The notes beneath the pieces are model-generated. The model was given only the letters and a program-made list of their open reading frames with translations, did no database searches and was not told where the DNA came from. From a bacterium (GTDB lineage Bacteria; Verrucomicrobiota; Verrucomicrobiia; Limisphaerales; UBA11358): a stretch of DNA of 64,000 nucleotides. The position numbers were made by a program, and so were the translations under genes. Below are positions 21,303 to 30,739 of the stretch, one piece after another. Within the stretch, counting starts at the first letter, position 1, and every line of letters begins with the position of its first letter. The stretch spans positions 27,179-91,178 of the forward strand of contig JAKAFL010000009.1 of the NCBI GenBank assembly GCA_021817945.1, written 5' to 3'.

Positions 21303-24300
21303 TCACTGCAAGACTTCCACGCGGTAATAGCGTTCGGAAGAGTTGGTCAAGGAATCAAAAATCCAGACATTGGTCACCGGGCCGGAGGCAGATTGAGGCG
21401 AAATAAAGCCGGAGGCGCTGGAATTAGACACACTGACACCCGAGCCATAGTAGTATTGGCTGATTTTTGGAAGCGACAGCCACGGACCGGACACCAGATT
21501 GGTGGTATATTGAACAATATTATTGGCGCCTGGGGGTGTGTTCCACTGAAGCTTGATCTGGTTGGGCGCCACGTTGGTGAGACTGGGAGTCAAGTTCACC
21601 TGACCGGCCACAAAAACAGTGGAGGGAGAACTTGCCAGCAATCCGGCATTCACGTAGTAGGTTTGGCCATTATAGGTGTAGGCAGCCGAGCTAAAATGTC
21701 CCACATAACTGGAAATCCAATGGAGGTGCCCATTGTTCTTGCCATCCAATGCCTTCGCCACAGAAACGCCATTCGAATAAGCCTGGGCGTAGTAGATGTT
21801 GAAATTGGGAGCACTTTTCAATGCGACTGGGTTTCCTTGGGAATCCGTGCCAGCCGATGATCCATTCAAACTGATTGAGTCAATATAAATGGCGTTGGTG
21901 CTGCCTGTTCCGAAATAGTACCAGACACCGCCCAGTGCGCCAGCCAGGTTCAGTTCGCCGATTGCGGCATTATTGTTGAAACCCGAGGGATTTGCACCCA
22001 GATCGGCCCCTGCCCAAGTGTTATACACCACTTTATTGGGCGGGGGCGTGGCATATATGGCGGTGCCCAACAACCCTCCGAATGCGGGCAAATCCAGCAA
22101 ATTCAAGCCCGATGAATTGGTGCCGCCCACATTCCAGACATATGGGGCAGCCAATGGAATGGGACCTGCCACCACGCCATCGGTTAAAAGATTTGTCACC
22201 TGCAAACTGATGGAGCCAGAGGCGGTCAGGAGGGCGTTGCTGACAATCAAATCTTGGGAAGCCAGAGAAATTCCGAAAACGGATAAAACCGAGCCACCGG
22301 AAAACGCGGCAGTTTGGGCCTGCAATTCAATATTATCGCTGAATATGAAGCCTCCATTGTCGAAATTATTTGCAAATACATGCAGTGAGGAGGCATTCAG
22401 GCTTCCCTGGTTGATAAAATTATTGTACCAGACTGGAACAGAGGCCACGTTGGTTGTTCCAGGAGTGGCATTCACACCCCCCGACAGCGATGAGCCTGAT
22501 GACCAAACCAAAGATTTGGAACTGACGGATACAGGCAGGCCATTGCCGGATGGACCGGTCAAAATAGACGTGACCGTGAAACCATTGGTGACAAAAGGCC
22601 CGGCAGTGACCAATGGATTGCCAGTGGTGTTGGTGCTGTAAAGAGAGCCTGATCCGGATGATACATTGATGGCCTGAATCAAGTTGCTGATGGATCCTGC
22701 CAGGGATGAAGCCACCGAAACCTGATCAGCAATCGTGTTTGTCAGGTGTTTCACATAGGTGTAGGTGGTGTATCCAACGGTAACAGTGTCCAAGGGGGCG
22801 ACATTCGTGGCTCCCGACACTTCTGAAAGGACGGCTGTGGCATTTGCCTGGGGAGTGCCCGCTGTAACGGTCGTGGTATTGGTGGAACTTTCAAAAACGC
22901 CATTATTGGCCAGATTAATTAAACCAAAATTGGTGAGGTTCAGAAGGTCTGGAAATGCAGAGGGCCAATTGAAAAGCGGGTTTTCAATGTTTAATCCACC
23001 CTCTGGAGAGGCTGCACCCAAACTGACATCGTTGGTGGTTATTGTCAGGCTCAAGGAATTGGCGCCAAATGAATTCAAGATGTTCAGCGAATCACTGAAA
23101 GTCAGATTGTTGGTGGCGTTCAAAGCCATATTCATGACTTGTGGAATCGTTGTGGGGGAGAGAAAACTGGAAACCACGAGAACACGAAAATCGTTGGTGC
23201 CGGTGGTTGTCGAACCGTTGGTCCCGGTAATGCCCACCAACCATCGCGTTGACCACGCTTGAATAAGCCCATTCCAATAGGGTATCTGGGTCGCGATAAG
23301 GTTGGAAACAACAAGGCTGCCATTCGTTGATCCCAAATTAAGGTCAAGATAGGGAGCGGCAAAGGATGCCCCCGAACTGGCGGCAAACTGATTGGGAGCC
23401 TGGATGGACACATAATTGGGGCCGCTGATCTGGGCATTGGTCAAATTCAACGAATGAGAGGCGCTGATCACCAGTTGGTCGGGCAAATTTGTGGGTGATC
23501 CATTGGCAATTTGATTGGTGCTGGCGCTTCCAGAGGACAAATAAATAATGCCAAGCGATGACTGGTTTGTAAGCGGGCCTGCGACGAAACCCGAATAAAA
23601 ATTTGACGTGGAAGCAGTCGCATTGGTCAGCAAAGGTAAAAAGGATTGGGTGATTTGAAAATTATTGGGCAATCCGTTTACAAAATTAACATTGGTGCTG
23701 GAACCTAATTGGTAATCATTGTTGAGATATAGATAGTTGGTTAAAACAATCCCGGTTGAAAGATTGGTGTATGGCGCAGACCATTGAATCGTCACGTTCC
23801 CAGGCCCCAACCCCTTGCCGGCGGTATTGAAATAAACCGCGTAGGTGACATTCCCACCACTATAATCCTGAACAAACGCCGAGTGAATGGTCTCGGAATT
23901 TGTTCCCACAGCATTGGTGGAATAAAATGGGACGGTAGGATTCAGGGTGAAGCCATACTGGAGATAGCCCGGATTTGAATAAACTGCGTTGGTTGAAAAA
24001 AAACCAGTCCCGGCAGAAGTGGCCGTGAGAGATGATGGGTCCCAATAGTTGGTGCCATGAATGCCGACACCGCTTGTGTTATAGGTGGGGCCTTCAAAGG
24101 TCAAAGTAGCCCCGCTTAAATCCACGTCATTTCCGATGAAGTCCATTGAAGCACCCTGACCCACATCAACCAATCCAGGATTAATTATGTTTGTGGCCAA
24201 AGCGGCGTAGCCATACAAACCGGAAAAAAAGAACCCAAACGAGGTGGAGGAGCTAATAAAAAGTCCTCCGTTGGTTGATACAAATCCCGAAGAACAAAAA

Positions 24301-24668
24301 ATAGAACCACTGTTAAAAATACTCGCGGACATGGAACGACTATTGTTGAGAGGATTTTCGTCATCCATCAAAAACCCGGAATAGCATGTCATTTCGCCGG
24401 AGTTGGTATAATTCAGGGTGTCACGCGTTTCATAGAGCGATGTTCCACCAGATAATATGTCAAAATAACCCGTATTTACGAAATTGGTCGCGTCAATGTC
24501 ATCCGAAGTGACTGTTCCAGGATAAAGGAATGACCCCGTGTTGATGAAAAAACTGTCTGCTGCGCAAGCCACCGGCAAATACCCCAGAAAAAGGACAACC
24601 AGGGGGGAAAGGACAAAAATATTTTTCAGGATTCCCGACTTTCGAAATTTTTTAAAAAGTTTCTTCAT
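21303..24668 (-). CDS. Giant secreted Asn/Ser/Thr-rich surface protein
   Basis: The 1121-residue protein starts with a basic, hydrophobic export signal (MKKLFKKFRKSGILKNIFVL, cleavage near CAAD). The body is rich in Asn, Ser, Thr and Gly and is built of short repeating strands such as NTGYFDILSGG, NTGSFLYPG and NPGLVDVGQGA, which resemble rungs of a filamentous-haemagglutinin-like beta-helix. The C-terminal region (NNIVQYTTNLVSGPWLSLPK, ending ERYYRVEVLQ) is the tail seen on many verrucomicrobial secreted proteins. No enzyme motif is visible. It is the last gene of a three-gene set with gaps of 10 and 7 bp, so it is made together with the two proteins encoded upstream. An adhesin or structural surface role is inferred from composition only. 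Confidence 0.7.
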   Translation of the reverse strand: MKKLFKKFRKSGILKNIFVLSPLVVLFLGYLPVACAADSFFINTGSFLYPGTVTSDDIDATNFVNTGYFDILSGGTSLYETRDTLNYTNSGEMTCYSGFLMDDENPLNNSRSMSASIFNSGSIFCSSGFVSTNGGLFISSSTSFGFFFSGLYGYAALATNIINPGLVDVGQGASMDFIGNDVDLSGATLTFEGPTYNTSGVGIHGTNYWDPSSLTATSAGTGFFSTNAVYSNPGYLQYGFTLNPTVPFYSTNAVGTNSETIHSAFVQDYSGGNVTYAVYFNTAGKGLGPGNVTIQWSAPYTNLSTGIVLTNYLYLNNDYQLGSSTNVNFVNGLPNNFQITQSFLPLLTNATASTSNFYSGFVAGPLTNQSSLGIIYLSSGSASTNQIANGSPTNLPDQLVISASHSLNLTNAQISGPNYVSIQAPNQFAASSGASFAAPYLDLNLGSTNGSLVVSNLIATQIPYWNGLIQAWSTRWLVGITGTNGSTTTGTNDFRVLVVSSFLSPTTIPQVMNMALNATNNLTFSDSLNILNSFGANSLSLTITTNDVSLGAASPEGGLNIENPLFNWPSAFPDLLNLTNFGLINLANNGVFESSTNTTTVTAGTPQANATAVLSEVSGATNVAPLDTVTVGYTTYTYVKHLTNTIADQVSVASSLAGSISNLIQAINVSSGSGSLYSTNTTGNPLVTAGPFVTNGFTVTSILTGPSGNGLPVSVSSKSLVWSSGSSLSGGVNATPGTTNVASVPVWYNNFINQGSLNASSLHVFANNFDNGGFIFSDNIELQAQTAAFSGGSVLSVFGISLASQDLIVSNALLTASGSISLQVTNLLTDGVVAGPIPLAAPYVWNVGGTNSSGLNLLDLPAFGGLLGTAIYATPPPNKVVYNTWAGADLGANPSGFNNNAAIGELNLAGALGGVWYYFGTGSTNAIYIDSISLNGSSAGTDSQGNPVALKSAPNFNIYYAQAYSNGVSVAKALDGKNNGHLHWISSYVGHFSSAAYTYNGQTYYVNAGLLASSPSTVFVAGQVNLTPSLTNVAPNQIKLQWNTPPGANNIVQYTTNLVSGPWLSLPKISQYYYGSGVSVSNSSASGFISPQSASGPVTNVWIFDSLTNSSERYYRVEVLQ

Positions 24669-24678
24669 GAAATTACTT

Positions 24679-27048
24679 TCAATAAATATCCAAAGGATAG
24701 CCCCATTGAACCGTTCTAGACAAACTGTCAGTCAAAGTTACTGTCACAATGAAATTAGTGCCGGATTGAGTTGGCGTGCCATAAAGAATACCTGTGCCTG
24801 ACATATTCAACCCTGAAGGCAGATTCGCAGCAGACCAGGTGTAAGGCGGCGTAAATGACCCTCCTGAGGCGGTAAATGACTGCGGAGGATAAACCATCCC
24901 ATTGGTTCCGGCAGGAAGACTCGCCGGACTGACTTGAATAAGGATTTGATTTTGCAGCTGGAAAAGGCTGGTTGAATTTGGATAAATGATTGGAGTATTT
25001 GTTGTTCCATCATAGGAGCCATAAATAAAATAACTTCCAAACAATCCCGAGTTTTGGTTATTGAGGTAATTTGCCCCGCTAAGATCTAGCGTGCCCTGAT
25101 TAATAAAAATAGCCGATGAATTATTAAATGCAATTGTTGAAGGTGTTTGAATGGTCCCGGGCCCCGCCTCGGTTGGCAAAATATTAGCCTGGTTAAAATC
25201 AATGGTTCTGAAATACAGGTTGTCAATAATTCCATTACCCGCAGGAACAACCAAATCACTTGCGGAATAAAGAAAATCTGGAGCGGTAACAACCCTCGTG
25301 ATGGTTTGAGGTTTTACCTGTCCATCCACCACAGACTCCATGGTATAGGTGTTTGTGATGGGCTGGAACAATTGTCCGACCAGTGAATCATAACTGCTAT
25401 AAACAAAATCCAGCTTTCCAACGCCCTCGTACAAGGCTGTTGCTCCGGCGGTTTGCGAGCATGTCACCGGATGCGTGGCATAGATTATGTTTGTATAGCT
25501 GATAATATTGCTCACCGCAATGCTTTGAACAGTGTTGTTTGCGTTTGTGGTTCCGCTGGTTGTGGTGGAATTTGTGGTGGTCGTGTTGGTAATCACCTCA
25601 AAATAGGAAAGATTTGTAACGCTGTACACATTGGTCAGAAGGGGCCTCGTAATATCCAGGCCGCATTGTCCCAACGGCGCATAATAATAATCACCCGAAG
25701 GATTGTTTGTATCTAAAATCGTCTGATACGTGGTATTGGTGACGTAAGGAGCACTGGCTGCCGCGCCTTTTATCGGTCCCACCGTGGTTGTCTGAACCTG
25801 GTATTTGGTGTAGGGATAATAATTATTCGTGATGACATTTTCGAATGTGTCGGTGTACTCCGTGGCCACGCCAGTAGAATAGTTCGTCCCTACGAACAAA
25901 TAAGGCGGACTGCCGATGGCTGATCCCGGATAGTTGGTAAAATAAATCACCACGGTTTGGTTGGTCACCAGCACAAGCTGGCTGGTGGAGGTTGCGACAA
26001 TCAAACCCGGGAACAGGCCAACGAGAGTCACAGGATCCACAACGCGAGACGCCGCAATCAAGGTGCCAAGATTATAAGTTCCATAAGTGTTTGTTCCAAT
26101 AATGTTCGCCAGGCTGTTGGTAAAATTTGGATTCACCGGAAAGGGGGATTCGTTTAACAGATTGGTCACGGAAAGCGTCACCGAGGCATCCGGGGAAATG
26201 GATTCCATAGCCACATTATTACTGGACAATAAATAGCGCAGGCCCATGACATCGTCCCGTGTCAGCCCATTGAAATATTGACCAGCAAAATCATTTTCCG
26301 AGCGCGATGCCAAAGGAAAACCTTGGCCCAGCCCGCCACCCAATGCCTCATTCACCAAAATCGGTTCTGCCACCGCCAAAGGATTTGGCCCTTTGCAAGC
26401 CTCAATAATTTGATATGTGTATAAATTTCCATCCACATATGGTGAGTCAATGGTGCTACTTCCTGAACTTCCAGGCAAAATGTATCCACCCAGGTCGAAA
26501 TTACGCTGGACCACGTCGTAAAGAAGACCCACTGGACAAGTCACGCCTGAAGGGATGATTCGATCATGCAGAGTCCAATCGTAACGCACCGGATCCGTCA
26601 AACCTAGCTGCTCCATCATTATTATTAAATTCATTGACTTCAGATCAAATATTCCCAAGGCCTGCGCCTGGTAATTTATGTGCGAAGCATCAAAAGGAAA
26701 TTCTGATAGCGAGGAACTGTAACCATCAATGTTTCCGGTGGGATTATTCGTAAATGCGCCGTTGAGGATTGCAAATGATGATTGAATGGCAATTAATCCA
26801 TTGGTTCCAAAGAAATCCGCGAAATTGGCATCCACGGCGTAATACATCGTCTGAGTGTTCCTGCGGTATCCTTGGCCCCAATTTTTGGGTGCATCCAAGT
26901 CAAACGCCAACCCATATCCAATGACTGGCAACTGCCATGCATCGCCGCCATTTCCTATTGGACCGCCGAGCGAGAATGCCCGGCTGTCCTGAGCCCAACC
27001 CAGGGTCAAAATGGCGACCAACAAAAATATCTTCTTAAACAGTTGCAT
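24679..27048 (-). CDS. Secreted protein with matrixin-like N-terminal region and C-terminal Ig-like domain
   Basis: I start at 27048, where a signal peptide begins (MQLFKKIFLLVAILTLGWAQ), giving 789 residues; the frame is open upstream to 27510 but that part is antisense to the previous gene. The N-terminal ~200 residues (MYYAVDANFADFFGTNGLIA ... DLKSMNLIIMMEQLGL) have the spacing of a matrixin-type metalloprotease, but the expected zinc-binding HExxH is replaced by IIMME. It is therefore probably inactive, or not a protease at all. The middle is Asn/Thr-rich with long TTTNSTT runs. The C-terminus (PPYTWSAANLPSGLNMSGTG ... YGTPTQSGTNF) is a putative Ig-like (He_PIG) domain. It lies 7 bp after the preceding gene and 10 bp before the next. 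The function is not known. Confidence 0.65.
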   Translation of the reverse strand: MQLFKKIFLLVAILTLGWAQDSRAFSLGGPIGNGGDAWQLPVIGYGLAFDLDAPKNWGQGYRRNTQTMYYAVDANFADFFGTNGLIAIQSSFAILNGAFTNNPTGNIDGYSSSLSEFPFDASHINYQAQALGIFDLKSMNLIIMMEQLGLTDPVRYDWTLHDRIIPSGVTCPVGLLYDVVQRNFDLGGYILPGSSGSSTIDSPYVDGNLYTYQIIEACKGPNPLAVAEPILVNEALGGGLGQGFPLASRSENDFAGQYFNGLTRDDVMGLRYLLSSNNVAMESISPDASVTLSVTNLLNESPFPVNPNFTNSLANIIGTNTYGTYNLGTLIAASRVVDPVTLVGLFPGLIVATSTSQLVLVTNQTVVIYFTNYPGSAIGSPPYLFVGTNYSTGVATEYTDTFENVITNNYYPYTKYQVQTTTVGPIKGAAASAPYVTNTTYQTILDTNNPSGDYYYAPLGQCGLDITRPLLTNVYSVTNLSYFEVITNTTTTNSTTTSGTTNANNTVQSIAVSNIISYTNIIYATHPVTCSQTAGATALYEGVGKLDFVYSSYDSLVGQLFQPITNTYTMESVVDGQVKPQTITRVVTAPDFLYSASDLVVPAGNGIIDNLYFRTIDFNQANILPTEAGPGTIQTPSTIAFNNSSAIFINQGTLDLSGANYLNNQNSGLFGSYFIYGSYDGTTNTPIIYPNSTSLFQLQNQILIQVSPASLPAGTNGMVYPPQSFTASGGSFTPPYTWSAANLPSGLNMSGTGILYGTPTQSGTNFIVTVTLTDSLSRTVQWGYPLDIY

Positions 27049-27055
27049 AGAATCA

Positions 27056-29047
27056 TCACTGACGCAGTAAAACCACCCGATAAAAGCCTGATCCCCCTTT
27101 GCCACCCACATAGATGGAATCATCATTTCCAGAGGCAAATCGAGGAGATCCCAAATTGGACCATGTCCTGGTGTCCGTTGAAACCTGCACTTGATAGGTG
27201 GCTCCAGGAACTGTATGCCAATCCAAAAAGGTCCCTTGAGGGGTCTGGGTGATGGTCTGTTCCAGCCAGGTGGACGGGTCGGCGGTGGCGCCTGATAAAA
27301 AGGCTTGGTAAATGCTTGGGCCACCGGGGGCAATTCGCGCAAGACCGGATGGCCAGGAGGAAATGTCCGTGCCAAAATTGGCCTGCATCCATTCAAACGG
27401 TATTCCATACCAATTGGCCCCTCCCCAGGTTGCCGCGCTGGTTGCAGGAGATTTGGGAGCCGTGCCTGCCGCCGTGGAATAGCTGACCTGAAAGGAATGC
27501 GTGCTGCCATCCGTCAAACCATTGGCGGATGTCATGGTCCACTGGTTGGTTCCGACCACACCCATGGGCAAACTGGATCCATCCACATACACCTGATAAT
27601 TGGAAACTTCCAAGCCTTGGAGTGGAGCCCAAGTCACGACCAACTGGGGTTGGTAAACGTTTGAAACCAAGGTGAACGGTGCATAAACAAACGGTGCAGG
27701 CATGGGATCCAAAACAGCCGCAACATTAATATAGCGCTGGGCAAACAAATCAAAACTGGAAGCCGTTCCTGTGTAACTGGTCCAAAGCGCCAAAAACTGC
27801 TCGCTGCCATCCGACGCCACCACCGGCTGCATTTGCTGGCTCACCGTGGTGGTATTAACCCTGATTTCGCCACCAACGAGGCTGGCGTCAGAATGGACAA
27901 ACTGGCCGTACACACCCAATCCCGAGCCGTCTTCCCCCTGGCTCGACCAGACCGCGAAGTAGTCATTGCCAATGGAGCTTAACTTGGGTCTGAACTGGGA
28001 GTTGTTCAGGTAGGAATTCAAACGCACCACGCTGCTGTTCAACCCATTGGTTCCACCCATGTTCACGGAACGGGCATAGATATCCCATTGATTGGTGACG
28101 CTGTTCATGTCGTACGCCGCCCAGGAAACCAGGAAGCTGCCGTCAGCCGCAGCGGCCACCGCCGGATCGGCGCAGGGATTCGAATCCGAGTTCACCTTGA
28201 ATTCATTTCCGGCAGCGGCTCCATTGGAAAGATAGAGGCGGGCATAAACATCCACGCTGGGCTGGATGCCCGTGACCCCCAAGTCAGAGTTATTGGTTAC
28301 GGTCAGGCTGCCGTTGACAAAGGTGGGGTATGCAGTTTCCTGCTCTGACACCCAGGAGATTACAAACCCCCCATTGGCCAGGGCGGCCACGGCTGGGTTT
28401 CGCTGGTTATACGGGATGAATTGGTTCACCAGGAATTCATTCTGGACTGTGGCTCCTGTTGGCGAGAGGATTTTGGCATAGACATCCTGGTAGGAGTTGG
28501 TTCCAGCCTGGTCATAGCTGGACCAAACAATGACCACATTTGAATTATTAAGCGTGGCGATGGCCGGATTGGCCTGAAAATAATTGGTGGCTTGGTTCAC
28601 CATCAAGTCGGTGGTGGTCAGGAATTCGTTGCTGGAATTCATGAAGCGGGCGTAAATGTGCTGCGAACCCTCCACTCCACCCTGCCAGACAAAAACCGCG
28701 CCACCGCCCTTAAGCAGGGCGACCCTGGGGTTTTCCTGGTCATTTGCACCCTGCACATTGACCCGGAAAACATCGCCGCTTCCTGACAGGTTACCACTCA
28801 CCTGTTCCCCGCTGATACCCCAGCCACTTCCATCCGTGGCGTTATCCTGCCAGACAATATACCCGCCACTGGTGGAAACCGCCAGGTCCGGGAACATCTG
28901 GTCACCGGGCAGGCTGCCCGCAATCGGATACTCCACGCCATTCGTGGTATAGTAGCTGGTTTGGCCGATTGCACTCACGGCGGCCATCAACGCCGCGCCC
29001 GCGACCAAGGCAGACGCCGTGGTGATTGACGGAGACAACATTTTCAT
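27056..29047 (-). CDS. Secreted beta-propeller-like repeat protein
   Basis: The start at 29047 (MKMLSPSITTASALVAGAAL) gives a signal peptide ending near SAIGQ and 663 residues. At least six repeats of about 55-70 residues follow, each with the pattern NPAVAALANGGFVISW, DPAVAAAADGSFLVSWAAYD or NPRVALLKGGGAVFVWQGG and then a (D)VYAR(F/L) strand. This is what a seven-bladed beta-propeller of the FG-GAP/TolB type looks like. A fibronectin-III-like segment (about 500-560) and a tail ending in FYRVVLLRQ complete it. It is the first of three tightly spaced secreted-protein genes and begins 112 bp after the 5'-3' exonuclease gene. A ligand-binding or scaffold role at the cell surface is inference. 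Confidence 0.7.
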   Translation of the reverse strand: MKMLSPSITTASALVAGAALMAAVSAIGQTSYYTTNGVEYPIAGSLPGDQMFPDLAVSTSGGYIVWQDNATDGSGWGISGEQVSGNLSGSGDVFRVNVQGANDQENPRVALLKGGGAVFVWQGGVEGSQHIYARFMNSSNEFLTTTDLMVNQATNYFQANPAIATLNNSNVVIVWSSYDQAGTNSYQDVYAKILSPTGATVQNEFLVNQFIPYNQRNPAVAALANGGFVISWVSEQETAYPTFVNGSLTVTNNSDLGVTGIQPSVDVYARLYLSNGAAAGNEFKVNSDSNPCADPAVAAAADGSFLVSWAAYDMNSVTNQWDIYARSVNMGGTNGLNSSVVRLNSYLNNSQFRPKLSSIGNDYFAVWSSQGEDGSGLGVYGQFVHSDASLVGGEIRVNTTTVSQQMQPVVASDGSEQFLALWTSYTGTASSFDLFAQRYINVAAVLDPMPAPFVYAPFTLVSNVYQPQLVVTWAPLQGLEVSNYQVYVDGSSLPMGVVGTNQWTMTSANGLTDGSTHSFQVSYSTAAGTAPKSPATSAATWGGANWYGIPFEWMQANFGTDISSWPSGLARIAPGGPSIYQAFLSGATADPSTWLEQTITQTPQGTFLDWHTVPGATYQVQVSTDTRTWSNLGSPRFASGNDDSIYVGGKGGSGFYRVVLLRQ

Positions 29048-29159
29048 GGATTTCAGTGACAATAACCCCTTCAGGGTTGATTGTCGAAAACATAACACGG
29101 TTCCAAGCAGAGAAAATTCCCCGCCAACCATTTTCTTTTTTTGTTTACCCAACATCATC

Positions 29160-30041
29160 TTAATTCAAACCGGCCAACCGCCCGGTCTTTGATTCCATTA
29201 ATTCCCTCAGCATGCCCTTGAACCCGAACTGCGCCAGCAGGTCCTGCAGCCTGGGTGTGTCTTCAGCGCCGGGTTTGACCTGATCCGGGATAAATTCACA
29301 TGGCACACTCTGCAGGCGGACCAAGTCCAGGTTTTTGTAAACCAATGGCTTGGAGGCATCCAAAGCTGCGGCCAGACGGGGTGATTTCACCTCCGCAATC
29401 CGCTCATAAATCTTGTCCACCGATCCAAATTGCCCCAGCAAAGAGGCGGCTGTCTTGGGTCCCACACCCGGCACACCCGGAATGTTGTCCACCTGATCAC
29501 CCATCAGGGCCAGCCAATCTGCCACCTGATCAGGGTTCACGCCTGATTTGGCCCTAACCTGTTCCGCCCCCCAAACCATCCCCGATTTATCATTGGGGTT
29601 CAACAGGCCAATTCGATCATCCACCAACTGCATAAAATCCTTGTCGGCGCTGGCAATGATCACCTGCCACCCCGCATCTGCCGCCAGACGTGCCACGCAG
29701 CCGATATGATCATCCGCTTCAACTCCATCCGCACAAAAATCCGCCACCCCCGCTGCAGAGAGGTAGTGGCGAATCCTCTCAAACTGCGGCCTCAAATCAT
29801 CCGGCATTGATGGCCGTTGCGCCTTGTATGCCGGCCATCTTTTAAGGCGCTCCGCGCTCAATCCGCCATCCCAAACCACCAATACATGCGTGGGACCCAA
29901 ATCCGACCGCATTTTTGTCAACGCCTTTATGAACCCGTAGATGGCATTGACCGCCATACCTTCTGGAGACTTGAGTTCCTTGATTGCGTAAAACGACCTG
30001 TAGGCATAGGCGTGACCATCAATCAACAACAGCTTGTTCAC
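29160..30041 (-). CDS. Free-standing 5'-3' exonuclease (FEN/PolA N-terminal type)
   Basis: The 293-residue protein equals the N-terminal nuclease domain of DNA polymerase I, without polymerase. Metal-binding acidic motifs are visible: LLIDGHAYAYRSFYA, VVWDGG, the EADDHIG pair and SADKDFMQLV, followed by the helix-hairpin-helix DQVDNIPGVPGVGPKTAAS. Such proteins remove RNA primers and flaps during replication and repair; in bacteria with a complete PolA they act as a second FEN (ExoIX/YpcP-like). The gene starts 2 bp after the stop of the second secretin fragment, so it is translationally linked to the pilus operon, which is an odd place for a replication nuclease. All catalytic acidic residues appear present. 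Confidence 0.93.
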   Translation of the reverse strand: MNKLLLIDGHAYAYRSFYAIKELKSPEGMAVNAIYGFIKALTKMRSDLGPTHVLVVWDGGLSAERLKRWPAYKAQRPSMPDDLRPQFERIRHYLSAAGVADFCADGVEADDHIGCVARLAADAGWQVIIASADKDFMQLVDDRIGLLNPNDKSGMVWGAEQVRAKSGVNPDQVADWLALMGDQVDNIPGVPGVGPKTAASLLGQFGSVDKIYERIAEVKSPRLAAALDASKPLVYKNLDLVRLQSVPCEFIPDQVKPGAEDTPRLQDLLAQFGFKGMLRELMESKTGRLAGLN

Positions 30042-30043
30042 CG

Positions 30044-30709
30044 CTATTGCATGTTGGGTATGGAATGCGTGTTCTGCACCGTTTCCTCCGGTGTGGTGGC
30101 ACCCGCAGGCTGGGATGGAATAGCGTTTTGGGCAAAAGGCAGCTCATCATCCGAATGAACGCGGTTCCCGGCCGGGTCAACGATGGTCGCCGTCACAAAA
30201 ATCATGAGGTTTTTTTTGACAGACGACTTGCTGCTGCTTTGAAACAAATTCCCAACAACCGGAATATCCCCAAGAACGGGCACTTTATCCTCGGTGCTCT
30301 CCACTTGTGAAGAAATCAACCCGCCAATCACCACCGTCTGGCTGTCCCAAACGTTCACGGTGGCAATCACCTGGCGCACTGTGAAGTTGGGCAAAATCAC
30401 CGGCAATTGAACCACGTTCAAACTTCCCGTGACATTCGCTATATTGGGTGGTGTGTCGTAACCGTTGAAATCGGTCAGGGAGGGAATCAGCGTCAAGTTG
30501 ATCGTGTAGCCATCAGACAGGACATAGGGTACTACGTCTAGAATCGGCCCAATCTCCACCTGCTGGGTATAGGGAATGATTGCTGATGCCCCTGGAGTGA
30601 TGCTGGTCACCTGAGCCATCAAATCTGGCGCCGCAGCAAAACCGAGTCCCACGGCACAGGCCAGGACCGCCTGCCTTGAGCAATTTTGTTTCGTCATAAT
30701 CTTTTTCAT
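30044..30709 (-). CDS. Secretin C-terminal half with its own signal peptide (split PilQ/GspD-type)
   Basis: The 221-residue protein starts with an apparent Sec signal peptide (MTKQNCSRQAVLACAVGLGF, h-region to PDLMAQ). It then continues exactly where a secretin barrel should: IGPILDVVPYVLSDGYTINL, TVNVWDSQTVVIGGLISS, KVPVLGDIPVVGNLFQSSS and KKNLMIFVTATIVDPAGNR. These are the conserved C-terminal motifs of the type II/III/IV pilus secretin family. It lacks the N-domains and the first part of the barrel, which are on the preceding gene. The two genes are in the same frame, separated by one TGA and ten codons. No clear Shine-Dalgarno is visible before 30709. The two polypeptides may assemble into one outer-membrane ring; this is inference. 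Confidence 0.85.
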   Translation of the reverse strand: MKKIMTKQNCSRQAVLACAVGLGFAAAPDLMAQVTSITPGASAIIPYTQQVEIGPILDVVPYVLSDGYTINLTLIPSLTDFNGYDTPPNIANVTGSLNVVQLPVILPNFTVRQVIATVNVWDSQTVVIGGLISSQVESTEDKVPVLGDIPVVGNLFQSSSKSSVKKNLMIFVTATIVDPAGNRVHSDDELPFAQNAIPSQPAGATTPEETVQNTHSIPNMQ

Positions 30710-30739
30710 GAAGGAAATGGATTGAATCAGGACTGAAAA

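Noticed and set aside
27049..27510. N-terminal extension of the matrixin-like protein frame
   Set aside because: It overlaps the end of the upstream gene in another frame and precedes a clear signal peptide at 27048.
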